DNA of 64,000 nucleotides, taken from the NCBI RefSeq assembly GCF_001688725.2, contig NZ_CP015401.2:4162001-4226000 (forward strand), given 5' to 3'. Within the stretch, counting starts at the first letter, position 1. Each line of letters opens with the position of its first letter. The DNA comes from Bacteroides caecimuris. GTDB taxonomy: Bacteria; Bacteroidota; Bacteroidia; Bacteroidales; Bacteroidaceae. Below the pieces are notes generated by a model. The model saw only the letters and a program-made list of their open reading frames with translations, was not told where the DNA came from and searched no databases. Below, in pieces: positions 1 to 7,990 of this stretch. Position numbers and translations under genes: made by a program.

Positions 1-29
1 TGGTTTTAATCTGCCGGTATAGCAAAAAA

Positions 30-66
30 ATCCCATTTTGAAGTCACACCTGACTCAAAATGGGAT
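30..66 (-). terminator. strong hairpin with T-run on the minus strand
   Basis: The arms ATCCCATTTTGA and TCAAAATGGGAT pair almost perfectly with one bulged base, and seven A residues (24-30) precede the hairpin on the plus strand, giving a U-run to a leftward transcript. No leftward gene lies to its right before position 483, so it either ends an unrecognised small transcript or serves a gene left of the window in a weak, plus-strand sense. Confidence 0.6.
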
Positions 67-357
67 AACACAAACAAAACAAACAATATTAGCGATTTTC
101 ACAAACAGCTTTCTTTTTATAAGAAAAAATTCACAAGACTTAATTTTAGAATATGTCGCTTAAACATTCTATTTATGGGAACAAAAATATTACTTTCCGG
201 TAAAAAGGAATGCATAATTTAAGAATAGTTATGAAAAATAATTGTTTTATGCATAAAGAACTGTGTCTGACTATAACGAATTATATTTCATGACTTAATA
301 TAAAAGACTCATAAATTAGTCTTTCGGAGGCTGTCTAAAAAGTCGGCTCTATCCTCG

Positions 358-440
358 TTCTCCTCCTTCAGGAAGGTTGCTCTCCCCCGATAACGGGGAA
401 GTCGGAGGGGATGAGTACCCGTAGGGAGGGGGGGATGTAA
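358..440. repeat. half copy of a GC-rich palindromic intergenic element
   Basis: About 80 bp closely match the left arm of the larger inverted-repeat element at 10341-10515. Both have a CTCCTCCTTC start, an internal CTCCCCCGATAACGGGG hairpin and a GAGTACCCGTAGGG end. Here the right arm is missing. The flanking words AAAAAGTCGG (338-347) and CCGACTTCTTTTTT (near 446-459) are complementary and could act as a terminator. The rest of 67-482 is AT-rich and holds no gene I can support. Confidence 0.65.
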
Positions 441-518
441 ATTCTCCGACTTCTTTTTTCACGTAAGAATTAATTTCTATATTTGGGCAATGTACAACCA
501 AATACCTATTTATTATCT

Positions 519-1388
519 ATGACTGATACTATTTCTTATCAATATGCAACTCCTTCCACATTGCAACGATCGGCCGATCGGGACGAACTGTTTCTTGCCA
601 AATATAGCGAAATAGAAAAGAAAGAAGCCCCCTGTTTCTTTTGGGGAAAGCTGACGCAACCTTATATGACGGCACGTTGCCTTATTGCATTATCCAACGT
701 TGTGCAGTCCAGTTTCAATCTGACGCCGGCACAACTTGAGATGCTGAAAGATCCGATTGTAACGGCCGGAAATAATCGTCTGCGCTTTGAAGGATTTTCT
801 AATTGTGCAGGTGTATACGCCAGGGTGGATGTACTTCCTGACGGACACGACGGAGAATTCCTGGAAAACGGAACAACGAATGTAGATTTTAATCCCGGAA
901 TGATTTCCGCTTTAGGAGGAATAGGCAGACAAGAAAATGTAGTAATGTCGGTCGGTCCCAAAGAAGTGGGACTCTATAATAAAGGTGAGAAGGTGATAGA
1001 GCGAAAAGTGCCTCTTCCCGTAAAATGGATAAAGGGGCTGACTACGGTACAGCTTTATCAGTCCGTTGCCGAAAAGGTCTATTCCTTCAATCGCATACAA
1101 GCCTTGCAACTCTTCCAGACACTGCCGAAAACTAGTGTGAAATGTGACTATTATTTAGTGATGCGTGGTCAAAAACCTGCCTTTTCACCGGTGAAAAGTA
1201 TGAATGCCATCTGTATTGGAGGAGTCCATCGTTTACGCTTGCTCGAACCCTTGCTTCCGTTTGCTGATGAACTGAAAGTATTTGCACATCCTACTATGCA
1301 ATCTACTATCTGGCAACTCTATTTCGGTCCGGTCCGCTTCAGCCTTTCCCTTTCCCGCGAATGTTGGAGAGGATTCTCCGGAGAATGA
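519..1388 (+). pseudogene. SWIM zinc-finger family protein, 3'-truncated remnant
   Basis: The reading frame from the ATG at 519 encodes 289 residues resembling the N-terminal part of the SWIM zinc-finger protein found in many bacteria beside MoxR-type ATPase and von Willebrand-factor genes. Recognisable words are RLRFEGFSNCAGVYARVDVLPDG, split here as RLRFEGFSNC and GVYARVDVLPDG, then GTTNVDFNP, ERKVPLPVKWIKGL and WRGFSGE. Full-length members run on for well over 100 residues and end in a CxC...CxH SWIM motif. Here the frame stops (TGA 1386-1388) directly after WRGFSGE and no SWIM motif follows. The sequence runs at once into a DUF6493-like frame, as expected if a deletion joined two neighbouring genes. 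An upstream TTG at 483 is possible but unlikely as the start. The family call comes from memory of the conserved words. Confidence 0.6.
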
Positions 1389-1389
1389 A

Positions 1390-1668
1390 GAGAAGATACT
1401 AATCCCTTTTATCAAGAGATTATTGGAGTTGCCCATGAAGGACAGGCGGAAGTTGCTGCCGCTTATCCGGGAATTGCAATGGATAAAAGGCAGGTTCGCT
1501 GGTTTCAGCAGTGAGACAACCTGTAGTGCGGCGCAGGCACATTTTCTATCGGCTGTACAGTTTGTATGTGCCAACAAACGGGAGATGAATATGGCATATC
1601 ATATAAAGTCTGATATGCTTTGCAAACGACTCCCGCTACATGGAGCCTCTATTGTGTTGCTACCCTAA
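1390..1668 (+). pseudogene. DUF6493-like protein, N-terminal fragment
   Basis: This open frame is shifted by one relative to the SWIM remnant and has no good start of its own. From about 1390 it reads EEKILIPFIKRLLELPMKDR, then RKLLPLIREL and AQAHFLSAVQFVCANKRE, a helical, charged sequence typical of the N-terminus of large Bacteroides DUF6493 proteins that are neighbours of the SWIM gene. It stops at 1668. The related C-terminal part continues in a third frame from 1640. Family members are several hundred residues longer, so a large middle section is missing. I treat it as a fragment of a decayed gene; the family name is recalled, not searched. Confidence 0.45.
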
Positions 1669-2221
1669 CCGCCCGGAACCGTTGATAGCCCAGATTATCT
1701 CCAATTACATGGCTTTCGGCAGTCCGCAGGAAGACAGCAAACGTACCCTTGCCTGTGCCTTGCGCATGCTGTTGTCCTTCCATTGCCCGCTCAAAGAAAT
1801 GAGTCTGCTCCTATTAAGCGGCTCGCTGCTTTTTGTAGACAAAACAGTCCGTTCCTATGCAGCGGAGTTATGGGTAGAAGGGCTCACTGCCGGAAGAATA
1901 AACAACCGCCGGGTAGGAGAAATCCTCGCCCGGCTTATCAACATGGAACTTGCGCCGCTGAAACGCTTCACCACACAAGTGTACGAAAGCATGTACAAAC
2001 GAAGCGATTTCCACAACCGTCAACTGGAAGAATTGCTCACTGTATTGATTGGCGGACTGCCCGACAAACCCGTCGCCGGACTCAGACAACTGCTCGAACT
2101 CTATGCGGAACTATTGACCATCAACCACAGCAAAGCCAAAGACGAACAGGTTTTGCACCTGTTGAATGTTTGGAAAGGGGTCGCTAATCTGAAGAAAGCA
2201 GTGGCTAATATCCAACGTTAA
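1640..2221 (+). pseudogene. DUF6493-like protein, C-terminal fragment
   Basis: This frame has 193 residues, with an in-frame ATG at 1640, and is nearly all alpha-helical and leucine-rich (ALRMLLSFHCPLKEMSLLLL, LLELYAELLTI). It overlaps the end of the preceding fragment by 29 bases in a different frame, so the two look like the ends of one gene joined after an internal deletion with a frameshift. It could still be translated as a short protein, because the frame is intact and ends in a normal TAA. No catalytic motif is visible. Its former partners (SWIM protein, MoxR ATPase, VWA protein) are absent or truncated here, so function is doubtful. Confidence 0.45.
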
Positions 2222-2252
2222 GAAGAGTGTTGCAACTACTTAATCTCTTACT

Positions 2253-2340
2253 TTGTGCCAACGTATTGGCACGGCTGTGCCGACGAAGTGGCAAGGTTGT
2301 GCCAACGTAGAGGCATAACTGTGCCAATATATTGGCACGA
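2253..2340. repeat. 4 x 22-bp palindromic tandem array A
   Basis: Four consecutive 22-bp units start at 2253, 2275, 2297 and 2319. The core is GTGCCAACGTATTGGCAC, a near-palindrome, with base changes in units 2 and 3. The array sits 31 bp after the DUF6493 remnant and just upstream of the promoter of the dipeptidase gene. It is one of three arrays in this window with the same period and copy number. Confidence 0.85.
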
Positions 2341-2376
2341 CCTGACCACTTAAACAACAGGATTTAAAGGCAGCTT

Positions 2377-2408
2377 ATTGGAGCAAAAGCCAAAAAGAAG
2401 TATCTTTG
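2377..2408 (+). promoter_or_regulatory. promoter of the dipeptidase gene
   Basis: A perfect Bacteroidetes -7 box TATCTTTG (2401-2408) lies 20 bp after TTGG (2377-2380), close to the -33 TTTG consensus. Transcription would start near 2414, 18 bases before the ATG at 2432. Confidence 0.6.
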
Positions 2409-2431
2409 GCACACTAAATACGAAAGGTTGA

Positions 2432-3217
2432 ATGATTATTCTAAAATATAGTTTAGCTATCCTCTGTTTGCTGCTGGCAGGATGCTCCTTCTTTTCCGGT
2501 TCCAGCCAAAAGGAAAAGGAGAGCCCCGCCCTGACGGAATATGAATATACGACGGACGATATGCAATCCGGCGAAGAAAGTGCCACCGTCCCACCGCCAC
2601 CGCCAAAGCGAAGCGCAATGGCTCTCTACATGGATTCGCTGGGACTCGTCAATGTAACCGATCTGGATAGCACCCTCGTTGTTAAGCTAATGTATACGCA
2701 AGCTGACAATTTCACTGGCGAAGTGCTTTACGACAACTTAACGGAAGCCTATCTGCATCCGGATGCGGCATACGCTCTTATAAAGGCACAAAAAGCCTTG
2801 AAAGAGCTACACCCGTCTTATAGTCTGATCATTTACGATGCAGCCCGCCCCATGTCGGTACAAAAGAAGATGTGGAACGTTGTGAAAGGAACGTCCAAAT
2901 ACAAATATGTCTCCAACCCGAGCCGCGGAGGCGGACTACACAACTACGGGCTGGCAGTAGACATCAGTATTCAAGACTCTTTAGGGCAGCCTTTACCGAT
3001 GGGAACCCAAGTAGACCATCTGGGTGTGGAAGCCCACATTACAAACGAAAACGAACTGGTACATAACGGAAAAATGAGTGAAACAGAACGTCAGAACCGG
3101 ATACTGCTGCGAAAAGTAATGAAAGAAGCCGGGTTCCGTGCATTACCCAGCGAGTGGTGGCATTTCAATTTTTGCAGCCGGGATGTAGCCAGACAGAAAT
3201 ATCAGTTAATACCATAA
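2432..3217 (+). CDS. D-alanyl-D-alanine dipeptidase-like lipoprotein (peptidase M15D)
   Basis: The protein has 261 residues and starts with a lipoprotein signal (LLLAGC, Cys18) followed by an acidic, proline-rich linker to about residue 65, so it should be anchored to a membrane and face the periplasm or surface. The catalytic domain is of the VanX/DdpX type: zinc ligands lie in GGGLHNYGLAVDIS and EWWHFNF, and the Arg of DAARP (near residue 140) fits the conserved substrate-site arginine. Family members hydrolyse D-Ala-D-Ala, in peptidoglycan recycling or, for VanX, in glycopeptide resistance. No vanHA-like partners are nearby, so a cell-wall turnover role is more likely than resistance. The gene stands alone with its own promoter. 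Confidence 0.85.
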   Translation: MIILKYSLAILCLLLAGCSFFSGSSQKEKESPALTEYEYTTDDMQSGEESATVPPPPPKRSAMALYMDSLGLVNVTDLDSTLVVKLMYTQADNFTGEVLYDNLTEAYLHPDAAYALIKAQKALKELHPSYSLIIYDAARPMSVQKKMWNVVKGTSKYKYVSNPSRGGGLHNYGLAVDISIQDSLGQPLPMGTQVDHLGVEAHITNENELVHNGKMSETERQNRILLRKVMKEAGFRALPSEWWHFNFCSRDVARQKYQLIP

Positions 3218-3286
3218 ATCGGCGCCCGGAAAAACCATGACCGATGCCCAACGATTCATTGCCATATCCTATAACACCATAACGCC

Positions 3287-4495
3287 ATGATACAAATCTC
3301 CCCCGAAACTCAGCTTTTTATCCGCGAACACTCATCGGACGATGTACGTGCACTGGCTTTACAAGCTAAAAAGTATCCGGATATAGATATGCCGACTGCC
3401 ATCACCCAGATTGCAGGAAGACAGGTTGCCGCCGAAAAGATTCCTTCATGGCGGGAAATGGAGGAGATATGGTATCCGAAACATCTGTCGCTGGAGCAAT
3501 GTTCTTCTGAAACCACTGCCCGCTACAAAGCCCGCCTTTTTCAGGGAGATTCGCTGACCGACCTCACCGGAGGCTTCGGCATAGACTGTTCTTTTCTTGC
3601 TGCCGGATTCAAGTCCGCCACTTATGTAGAACGTCAGGAAGAGCTCTGCGAAATAGCGGCACACAACTTTCCCATCCTGAATCTAAACCATATAAACGTA
3701 AGAAATGAGGATGGAGTAGCCTATCTGCAAACAATGTCTCCCGTAGATTGCATCTTCCTCGACCCTGCCCGCCGCAACGAACACGGCGGAAAAACGGTCG
3801 CCATCTCCGACTGCGAACCGGACGTAGCCGGACTGGAGGAACTTTTACTAAGCAAAGCCAAGCGGATAATGGTAAAACTCTCCCCCATGCTCGACCTTTC
3901 ATTGGCATTGAAAGAACTGAAACATACACAAGAAGTTCACATCCTGTCCGTCAATAACGAATGCAAGGAACTGCTGTTACTACTCGGACAAGAAGCGCCG
4001 ACAGAACAGGCCCCACCGGAAGAAATCCCTATTCGCTGTGCAAATCTCTTCACAAAAGGAGCTCAAGAAGAGCAACACTTCGCATTCACCCGCGAACAGG
4101 AGCAGCATAGCCAATGTACTTATACCGACTCTTTAGGAGATTACCTTTACGAGCCGAATGCATCTCTTCTGAAAGCCGGTGCCTTCCGCAGCGTTGCCGC
4201 AGCCTACTCCGTCCGGAAACTGCACCCCAACAGTCATCTTTATACCTCCGATACTTTCATTGGAAACTTCCCCGGAAGAATCTTCCGGATTGTCAACCAG
4301 TGCAGTTTCAATAGAAAAGAAGCAAAGGAGAGTCTGGCAGACCTGAAAAAAGCAAATGTGACTGTCCGCAACTTTCCCGCCACAGTAGCCGAACTCCGCA
4401 AACGGCTCCATCTGACAGAAGGAGGAGATACTTACTTGTTTGCCAGCACATTAAATGATGGGCGAAAAGTGATCATCCGCTGTGAGAAAGTCTGA
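3287..4495 (+). CDS. THUMP-like class I SAM-dependent methyltransferase (PG_1098 family)
   Basis: The protein has 402 residues. An N-terminal helical region is followed by a Rossmann methyltransferase core with the SAM loop DLTGGFGID (near residue 90), the acidic strand YVERQEELCE and the catalytic-region motif FLDPARR (near 160), as in RNA base methyltransferases. The C-terminal third matches the ferredoxin-like/THUMP-like domains described for the Porphyromonas PG_1098 family (GRIFRIVNQCSFNRKEAKES, VRNFPATVAELRKRL). THUMP-type domains bind RNA, so a tRNA or rRNA substrate is likely, but the target base cannot be read from the sequence. It follows the dipeptidase gene by 69 bp and may share its transcript. 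Confidence 0.8.
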   Translation: MIQISPETQLFIREHSSDDVRALALQAKKYPDIDMPTAITQIAGRQVAAEKIPSWREMEEIWYPKHLSLEQCSSETTARYKARLFQGDSLTDLTGGFGIDCSFLAAGFKSATYVERQEELCEIAAHNFPILNLNHINVRNEDGVAYLQTMSPVDCIFLDPARRNEHGGKTVAISDCEPDVAGLEELLLSKAKRIMVKLSPMLDLSLALKELKHTQEVHILSVNNECKELLLLLGQEAPTEQAPPEEIPIRCANLFTKGAQEEQHFAFTREQEQHSQCTYTDSLGDYLYEPNASLLKAGAFRSVAAAYSVRKLHPNSHLYTSDTFIGNFPGRIFRIVNQCSFNRKEAKESLADLKKANVTVRNFPATVAELRKRLHLTEGGDTYLFASTLNDGRKVIIRCEKV

Positions 4496-4527
4496 CCAGA
4501 AAGAACCTGATATCCGTCACCCCTCTC

Positions 4528-4745
4528 AGAGACGTCCTGAACGCTTTGATTTTTGCGTTGGACGATTCTGCGAAGACGTTTGTGGCTCTGTCAACAAAGG
4601 AATTCAAGCCGGCAGAAGGGGGCAGTCCGAAAATCCTGTGGGCGGTTCATGCTTCAATGCAGTCAACAATCACCGGCGGGAGAAAGTTTTCCGACAGGCG
4701 CCCCGTTCTGTTAACGGATGCAAACGCAATAGAAGAGAGTTTGTC
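4528..4745 (+). repeat. degenerate dispersed repeat, copy 1
   Basis: This stretch shares several blocks with the opposite-strand stretch 5040-5283: one block translating to NALIFA-DDSA, one containing GGCAGTC-GAAAA-CCTGTGGG, and one with AAAGTTTTCC...GTTAACGGA. The blocks occur in different order in the two copies, as if two out-of-phase sections of a longer repeated unit were left. Short open frames here (4482-4793, 4546-4800) have no recognisable domain, and I do not call them genes. Confidence 0.55.
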
Positions 4746-4886
4746 CGCATTTTGGAAAACGCAACAAGCCATCCATTGGTTCACATCATTTAACAATTAA
4801 GCATCAAAATCCGCTTCATCCCCGCTTTATGAAGCATTCATTTTCGTTTCTTCACGGATATTAAGTAAATATTTATTCAATTTTAG

Positions 4887-4952
4887 AACGAAGAGGGAAC
4901 GAAGGGGGAACGAAGAGGAAACGAAGGGGATACGAAGAAGTGACGAAAAAGC
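4887..4952. repeat. 6 x 11-bp tandem repeat
   Basis: Six 11-bp units begin at 4887, 4898, 4909, 4920, 4931 and 4942, with consensus AACGAAGRGGR. The last two are more diverged. It lies in the 1-kb non-coding stretch between the methyltransferase and antiporter genes. Confidence 0.85.
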
Positions 4953-5039
4953 AGCGGACAAGCGAGGAAAAGACAAAAAATCGGAATCTTCGGGAAGGCT
5001 CCGGAAGGAGTTTGTTTTTTCGTTTTTTTATCAGTCCGT

Positions 5040-5283
5040 TAACCAAGATTAATCGTCCGGAGTGAACCGCCGAATGGAAAACTTTGGGTACGGATGTTGC
5101 AGAATCATCCGATGCAAAAATTAAAGCATTCAGAACACAGTCCAGGGGAGTAGGAAATATACCTCTCTTTATGTTTGGATTATGCAAACTGACAGTGTAA
5201 ATTCGGGCTATACCCACAGGGTTTTCAGACTGCCCCGTGAAGAGTTTTTTGAGGGTAAAGATACGATTTTTTGAGGAATCCAC
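5040..5283 (-). repeat. degenerate dispersed repeat, copy 2 (inverted)
   Basis: On the minus strand this contains the same blocks as 4528-4745, in the order GGCAGTC-GAAAACCCTGTGGG, NALIFASDDSA, AAAGTTTTCC. A minus-strand open frame of 136 codons (4873-5283) covers it, but that frame also runs through the 11-bp tandem repeat and is of odd composition, so it is unlikely to be a gene. Bases 5284-5438 hold nothing I can name. Confidence 0.55.
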
Positions 5284-5438
5284 AGGATTTTACAGGTGAG
5301 CCCCGATTGCCAGGAAAGAAAAGAACAACACCAGTAACGGCCGTTTTATTTTAACTATTTCCATACCTTATATTCCTTAAATTATAAGTAAGGTTAATTT
5401 AACATTCCATCAAAAACAGAGCAAACATACGGATTGTT

Positions 5439-5472
5439 TTTGACATTATCATTTCCAGATTGATTATCTTTG
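5439..5472 (+). promoter_or_regulatory. promoter of the Ca2+/Na+ antiporter gene
   Basis: The -7 box TATCTTTG (5465-5472) is perfect, with TTTG (5439-5442) 22 bp upstream, slightly longer than the usual spacing. The ATG follows 20 bases later. Confidence 0.55.
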
Positions 5473-5492
5473 CACACTAAAAGAGAAAAAGC

Positions 5493-6485
5493 ATGAATAT
5501 ATTATTACTTATCGGGGGATTAATCCTCATTCTTCTGGGAGCTAACGGATTAACAGACGGTGCCGCCTCAGTAGCCAAGCGTTTTCACATCCCCCCCATC
5601 GTGATCGGACTTACCATCGTTGCATTCGGCACTTCTGCCCCGGAACTGACGGTCAGTGTATCTTCTGCCCTCAAAGGAAGCGCGGATATTGCCATAGGCA
5701 ACGTGGTGGGAAGCAACATTTTCAATACGTTGATGATTGTGGGCTGCACGGCCCTATTCGCCCCGATTGTCATCACCCGCAATACGCTTAGAAAAGAAAT
5801 ACCGCTCTGCATACTTTCGTCCGTTGCCCTGCTGATTTGTGCCAATGATGTATTCCTGAATAAAGCTCCGGAGAATATTCTGAACAGAGCAGACGGCTTA
5901 TTATTGCTTTGTTTCTTTGTCATCTTCATGGGGTACACGTTTGCCATAGCCTTCAAGCCCGCCACAGCAACACAAACGGAACAGATAAAACCTCCAACAA
6001 CAGAAGAAGAAGAAACAGAAGTCAAATCACTCCCCTGGTGGAAATCCATTCTTTATATCATCGGAGGTTTGGCTGCCCTAATTTTTGGAGGTCAGTTGTT
6101 TGTTGACGGTGCCACGGGCATTGCCCGCAACCTGGGTGTCAGCGAATCGATTATCGGACTGACACTGGTTGCCGGAGGGACTTCTCTTCCTGAACTGGCC
6201 ACGTCTATCGTTGCCGCATTAAAGAAAAATCCGGAAATTGCCATTGGAAACGCGATCGGCAGTAACCTCTTCAATATTTTCTTTGTACTGGGATGTAGCG
6301 CCAGCATCACTCCCCTCCATCTGAACGGAATTACCAACTTCGACCTGTTTACGTTAGTAAGTTCCGGTATCCTGCTCTGGCTATTCGGCCTGTTCTTTGC
6401 CAAAAGGACCATCACAAGAATCGAAGGAGGCATTATGGTACTTTGTTATGTGGCGTACATGGTGGTATTGATTCATCATATTTAA
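5493..6485 (+). CDS. calcium/sodium antiporter, CaCA family (YrbG-like)
   Basis: This inner-membrane protein of 330 residues has about ten hydrophobic segments. The two alpha-repeats that define the Ca2+:cation antiporter superfamily are clear: GTSAPELTVS (near residue 47) with GNVVGSNIFNT, and GGTSLPELATS (near 229) with GNAIGSNLFNI. The duplicated halves are joined by an acidic cytoplasmic loop (TTEEEETEVKS, about 170-180). Family members exchange Ca2+ for Na+ or H+ across the membrane. Length and topology match YrbG-type proteins. The gene is monocistronic, with its own promoter. Confidence 0.9.
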   Translation: MNILLLIGGLILILLGANGLTDGAASVAKRFHIPPIVIGLTIVAFGTSAPELTVSVSSALKGSADIAIGNVVGSNIFNTLMIVGCTALFAPIVITRNTLRKEIPLCILSSVALLICANDVFLNKAPENILNRADGLLLLCFFVIFMGYTFAIAFKPATATQTEQIKPPTTEEEETEVKSLPWWKSILYIIGGLAALIFGGQLFVDGATGIARNLGVSESIIGLTLVAGGTSLPELATSIVAALKKNPEIAIGNAIGSNLFNIFFVLGCSASITPLHLNGITNFDLFTLVSSGILLWLFGLFFAKRTITRIEGGIMVLCYVAYMVVLIHHI

Positions 6486-6570
6486 TTATTATAACGGAAC
6501 ACCTGATATTCAGCCTCATTCCAAGTATTTTTTCCCTCTTTAGACATAGAAACCGGTACGATACGAATAT

Positions 6571-6702
6571 TTAAAGACTGGAGAAGCAGATGGAAAACAC
6601 CAATGGGCACAGGCTAAAATCGAAAACAATAAAGTAATAGTTCCGAAGGACACATCAGCCAATAAACGGCCTACAAAAACAGAAAAAGAATACCGGCAAT
6701 GA
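6571..6702 (+). pseudogene. 3' remnant resembling sialate O-acetylesterase
   Basis: The frame 6571-6702 reads GEADGKHQWAQAKIENNKVI, then VPKDTSANKRPTKTEKEYRQ and a stop. The first part resembles the C-terminal segment of Bacteroides sialate O-acetylesterases (pattern DGK-WA-AKI-GNKVIV). No start codon, signal or catalytic part precedes it, and the tail is degenerate, so it looks like the last 40 codons of a lost gene between the antiporter and the GNAT gene. The assignment rests on one short motif. Confidence 0.45.
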
Positions 6703-6731
6703 ATGTATGATCGTCATTTCCGGTATTTTTT
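6689..6731 (+). terminator. rho-independent terminator
   Basis: AATACCGGCAATGA and TCATTTCCGGTATT pair over 14 bases with one mismatch and are followed by a T-run (6726-6731). It would end transcripts coming from the antiporter gene and the acetylesterase-like remnant. Confidence 0.8.
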
Positions 6732-6788
6732 CATATTTACAGTCCACCCCCTAATCGTCCAGAGACGATATTTTCTCTTTCCGGCGCG

Positions 6789-6818
6789 TTGCAATTTAAA
6801 GATTATCACGTATCTTTG
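6789..6818 (+). promoter_or_regulatory. promoter of the GNAT-parE-coaD operon
   Basis: TTG (6789-6791), a 19-bp spacer and a perfect TATCTTTG (6811-6818) lie 25 bases before the ATG at 6844. Confidence 0.65.
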
Positions 6819-6843
6819 CTTCCTCAAATCATAAATACGAGAT

Positions 6844-7980
6844 ATGGCTATTACAATCAAGAAAGTCTCCACAAAGAGAGAACTTAAGAAATTTATCCGT
6901 TTCAATTACAGAATGTACAAGGGCAACCCCTACTCTGTGCCCGACCTCTATGACGACATGCTCAACACCTTCAACAAGAAGAAAAACGCAGCATTCGAGT
7001 TCTGTGAAGCAGATTATTTCCTGGCATATCGGGACGATAAAATCGTAGGGCGCGTAGCCGCTATCATCAACAACCGTGCCAATGAGAAATGGGACTGCAA
7101 GAACGTTCGTTTCGGATGGATAGACTTCATCGACGATCCCGAAGTATCATCCGCACTCATCAAAACAGTGGAAGATTGGGGAAAAGAACGAGGCATGACT
7201 CACATTGCCGGTCCTCTCGGATTTACTGATTTCGATGCGGAAGGAATGTTAGTTGAAGGATTCGACCAACTTAGCACCATGGCTACTATCTACAACTACC
7301 CATACTATCCTGTACACATGGAAAAGTTAGGCTTCGAGAAAGATGCCGACTGGGTGGAATACAAAATCTACATACCGGATGCCATTCCCGACAAACATAA
7401 ACGTATCTCCGAACTGATCCAACGAAAATATAACCTCAAGATAAAGAAATATACTTCCGCAAAAAAAATAGCCAAAGACTACGGACAGAAGATTTTCGAG
7501 CTGATGAATGAAGCATATAGCCCGCTCTACGGCTACTCTCCGTTGACACAGCGGCAAATCGACCAATACGTGAAAATGTATCTGCCGATCCTTGACTTAC
7601 GGATGGTTACACTGATTACTGATGCCAATGACGAACTGGTCTGCGTAGGCATCTCCATGCCATCTCTCGCCGAGGCTTTACAGAAATCACACGGGCGCCT
7701 GTTACCATTCGGATGGTTCTATCTGTTAAAGGCACTATTCATGAAACGCCGTGCCAAAATGCTTGATCTGCTACTCGTTGCAGTGAAACCGGAATATCAA
7801 AACAAAGGTGTTAACGCTTTGTTATTTTCCGATTTAATTCCGGTTTATCAAAAATTAGGTTTTATCTTTGCGGAAAGCAACCCCGAACTGGAACTGAACG
7901 GAAAAGTTCAGGCACAATGGGATTACTTTGAGACTCAACAACATAAGCGCCGCCGTGCGTTCATCAAAGAGATAAAATAA
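6844..7980 (+). CDS. GNAT-superfamily protein (two acetyltransferase-like domains)
   Basis: The protein has 378 residues. The N-terminal half (1-180) and the C-terminal half (200-378) each look like a GNAT fold. The best acetyl-CoA-binding signature is in the second half, [20 protein letters not shown] (near 319), followed by [14 protein letters not shown]. Proteins of this kind are widespread in Bacteroidetes and carry no experimentally named function that I know. The gene starts an operon with parE (10-bp gap) and coaD, a housekeeping context. Acyl-CoA-dependent transfer is likely; the substrate is unknown. Confidence 0.8.
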   Translation: MAITIKKVSTKRELKKFIRFNYRMYKGNPYSVPDLYDDMLNTFNKKKNAAFEFCEADYFLAYRDDKIVGRVAAIINNRANEKWDCKNVRFGWIDFIDDPEVSSALIKTVEDWGKERGMTHIAGPLGFTDFDAEGMLVEGFDQLSTMATIYNYPYYPVHMEKLGFEKDADWVEYKIYIPDAIPDKHKRISELIQRKYNLKIKKYTSAKKIAKDYGQKIFELMNEAYSPLYGYSPLTQRQIDQYVKMYLPILDLRMVTLITDANDELVCVGISMPSLAEALQKSHGRLLPFGWFYLLKALFMKRRAKMLDLLLVAVKPEYQNKGVNALLFSDLIPVYQKLGFIFAESNPELELNGKVQAQWDYFETQQHKRRRAFIKEIK

Positions 7981-7990
7981 AGAAACAGCT

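Noticed and set aside
2253..2340. Possible CRISPR array
   Set aside because: The units are contiguous with a 22-bp period and no unique spacers of 30 bp or more; there are no cas genes in the window. The same holds for the arrays at 12510 and 50273.
2432..3217. Glycopeptide resistance gene vanX
   Set aside because: The catalytic family fits, but it is a lipoprotein without vanH, vanA or vanRS partners, so cell-wall turnover is the safer reading.
4482..4800. Two overlapping plus-strand frames after the methyltransferase gene
   Set aside because: They lie in the degenerate repeat copy and lack any domain or promoter. The first also overlaps the methyltransferase stop.
4873..5283. Minus-strand open frame of 136 codons in the repeat-rich gap
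   Set aside because: It runs through the 11-bp tandem repeat and a degenerate dispersed repeat, and has odd composition and no domain.
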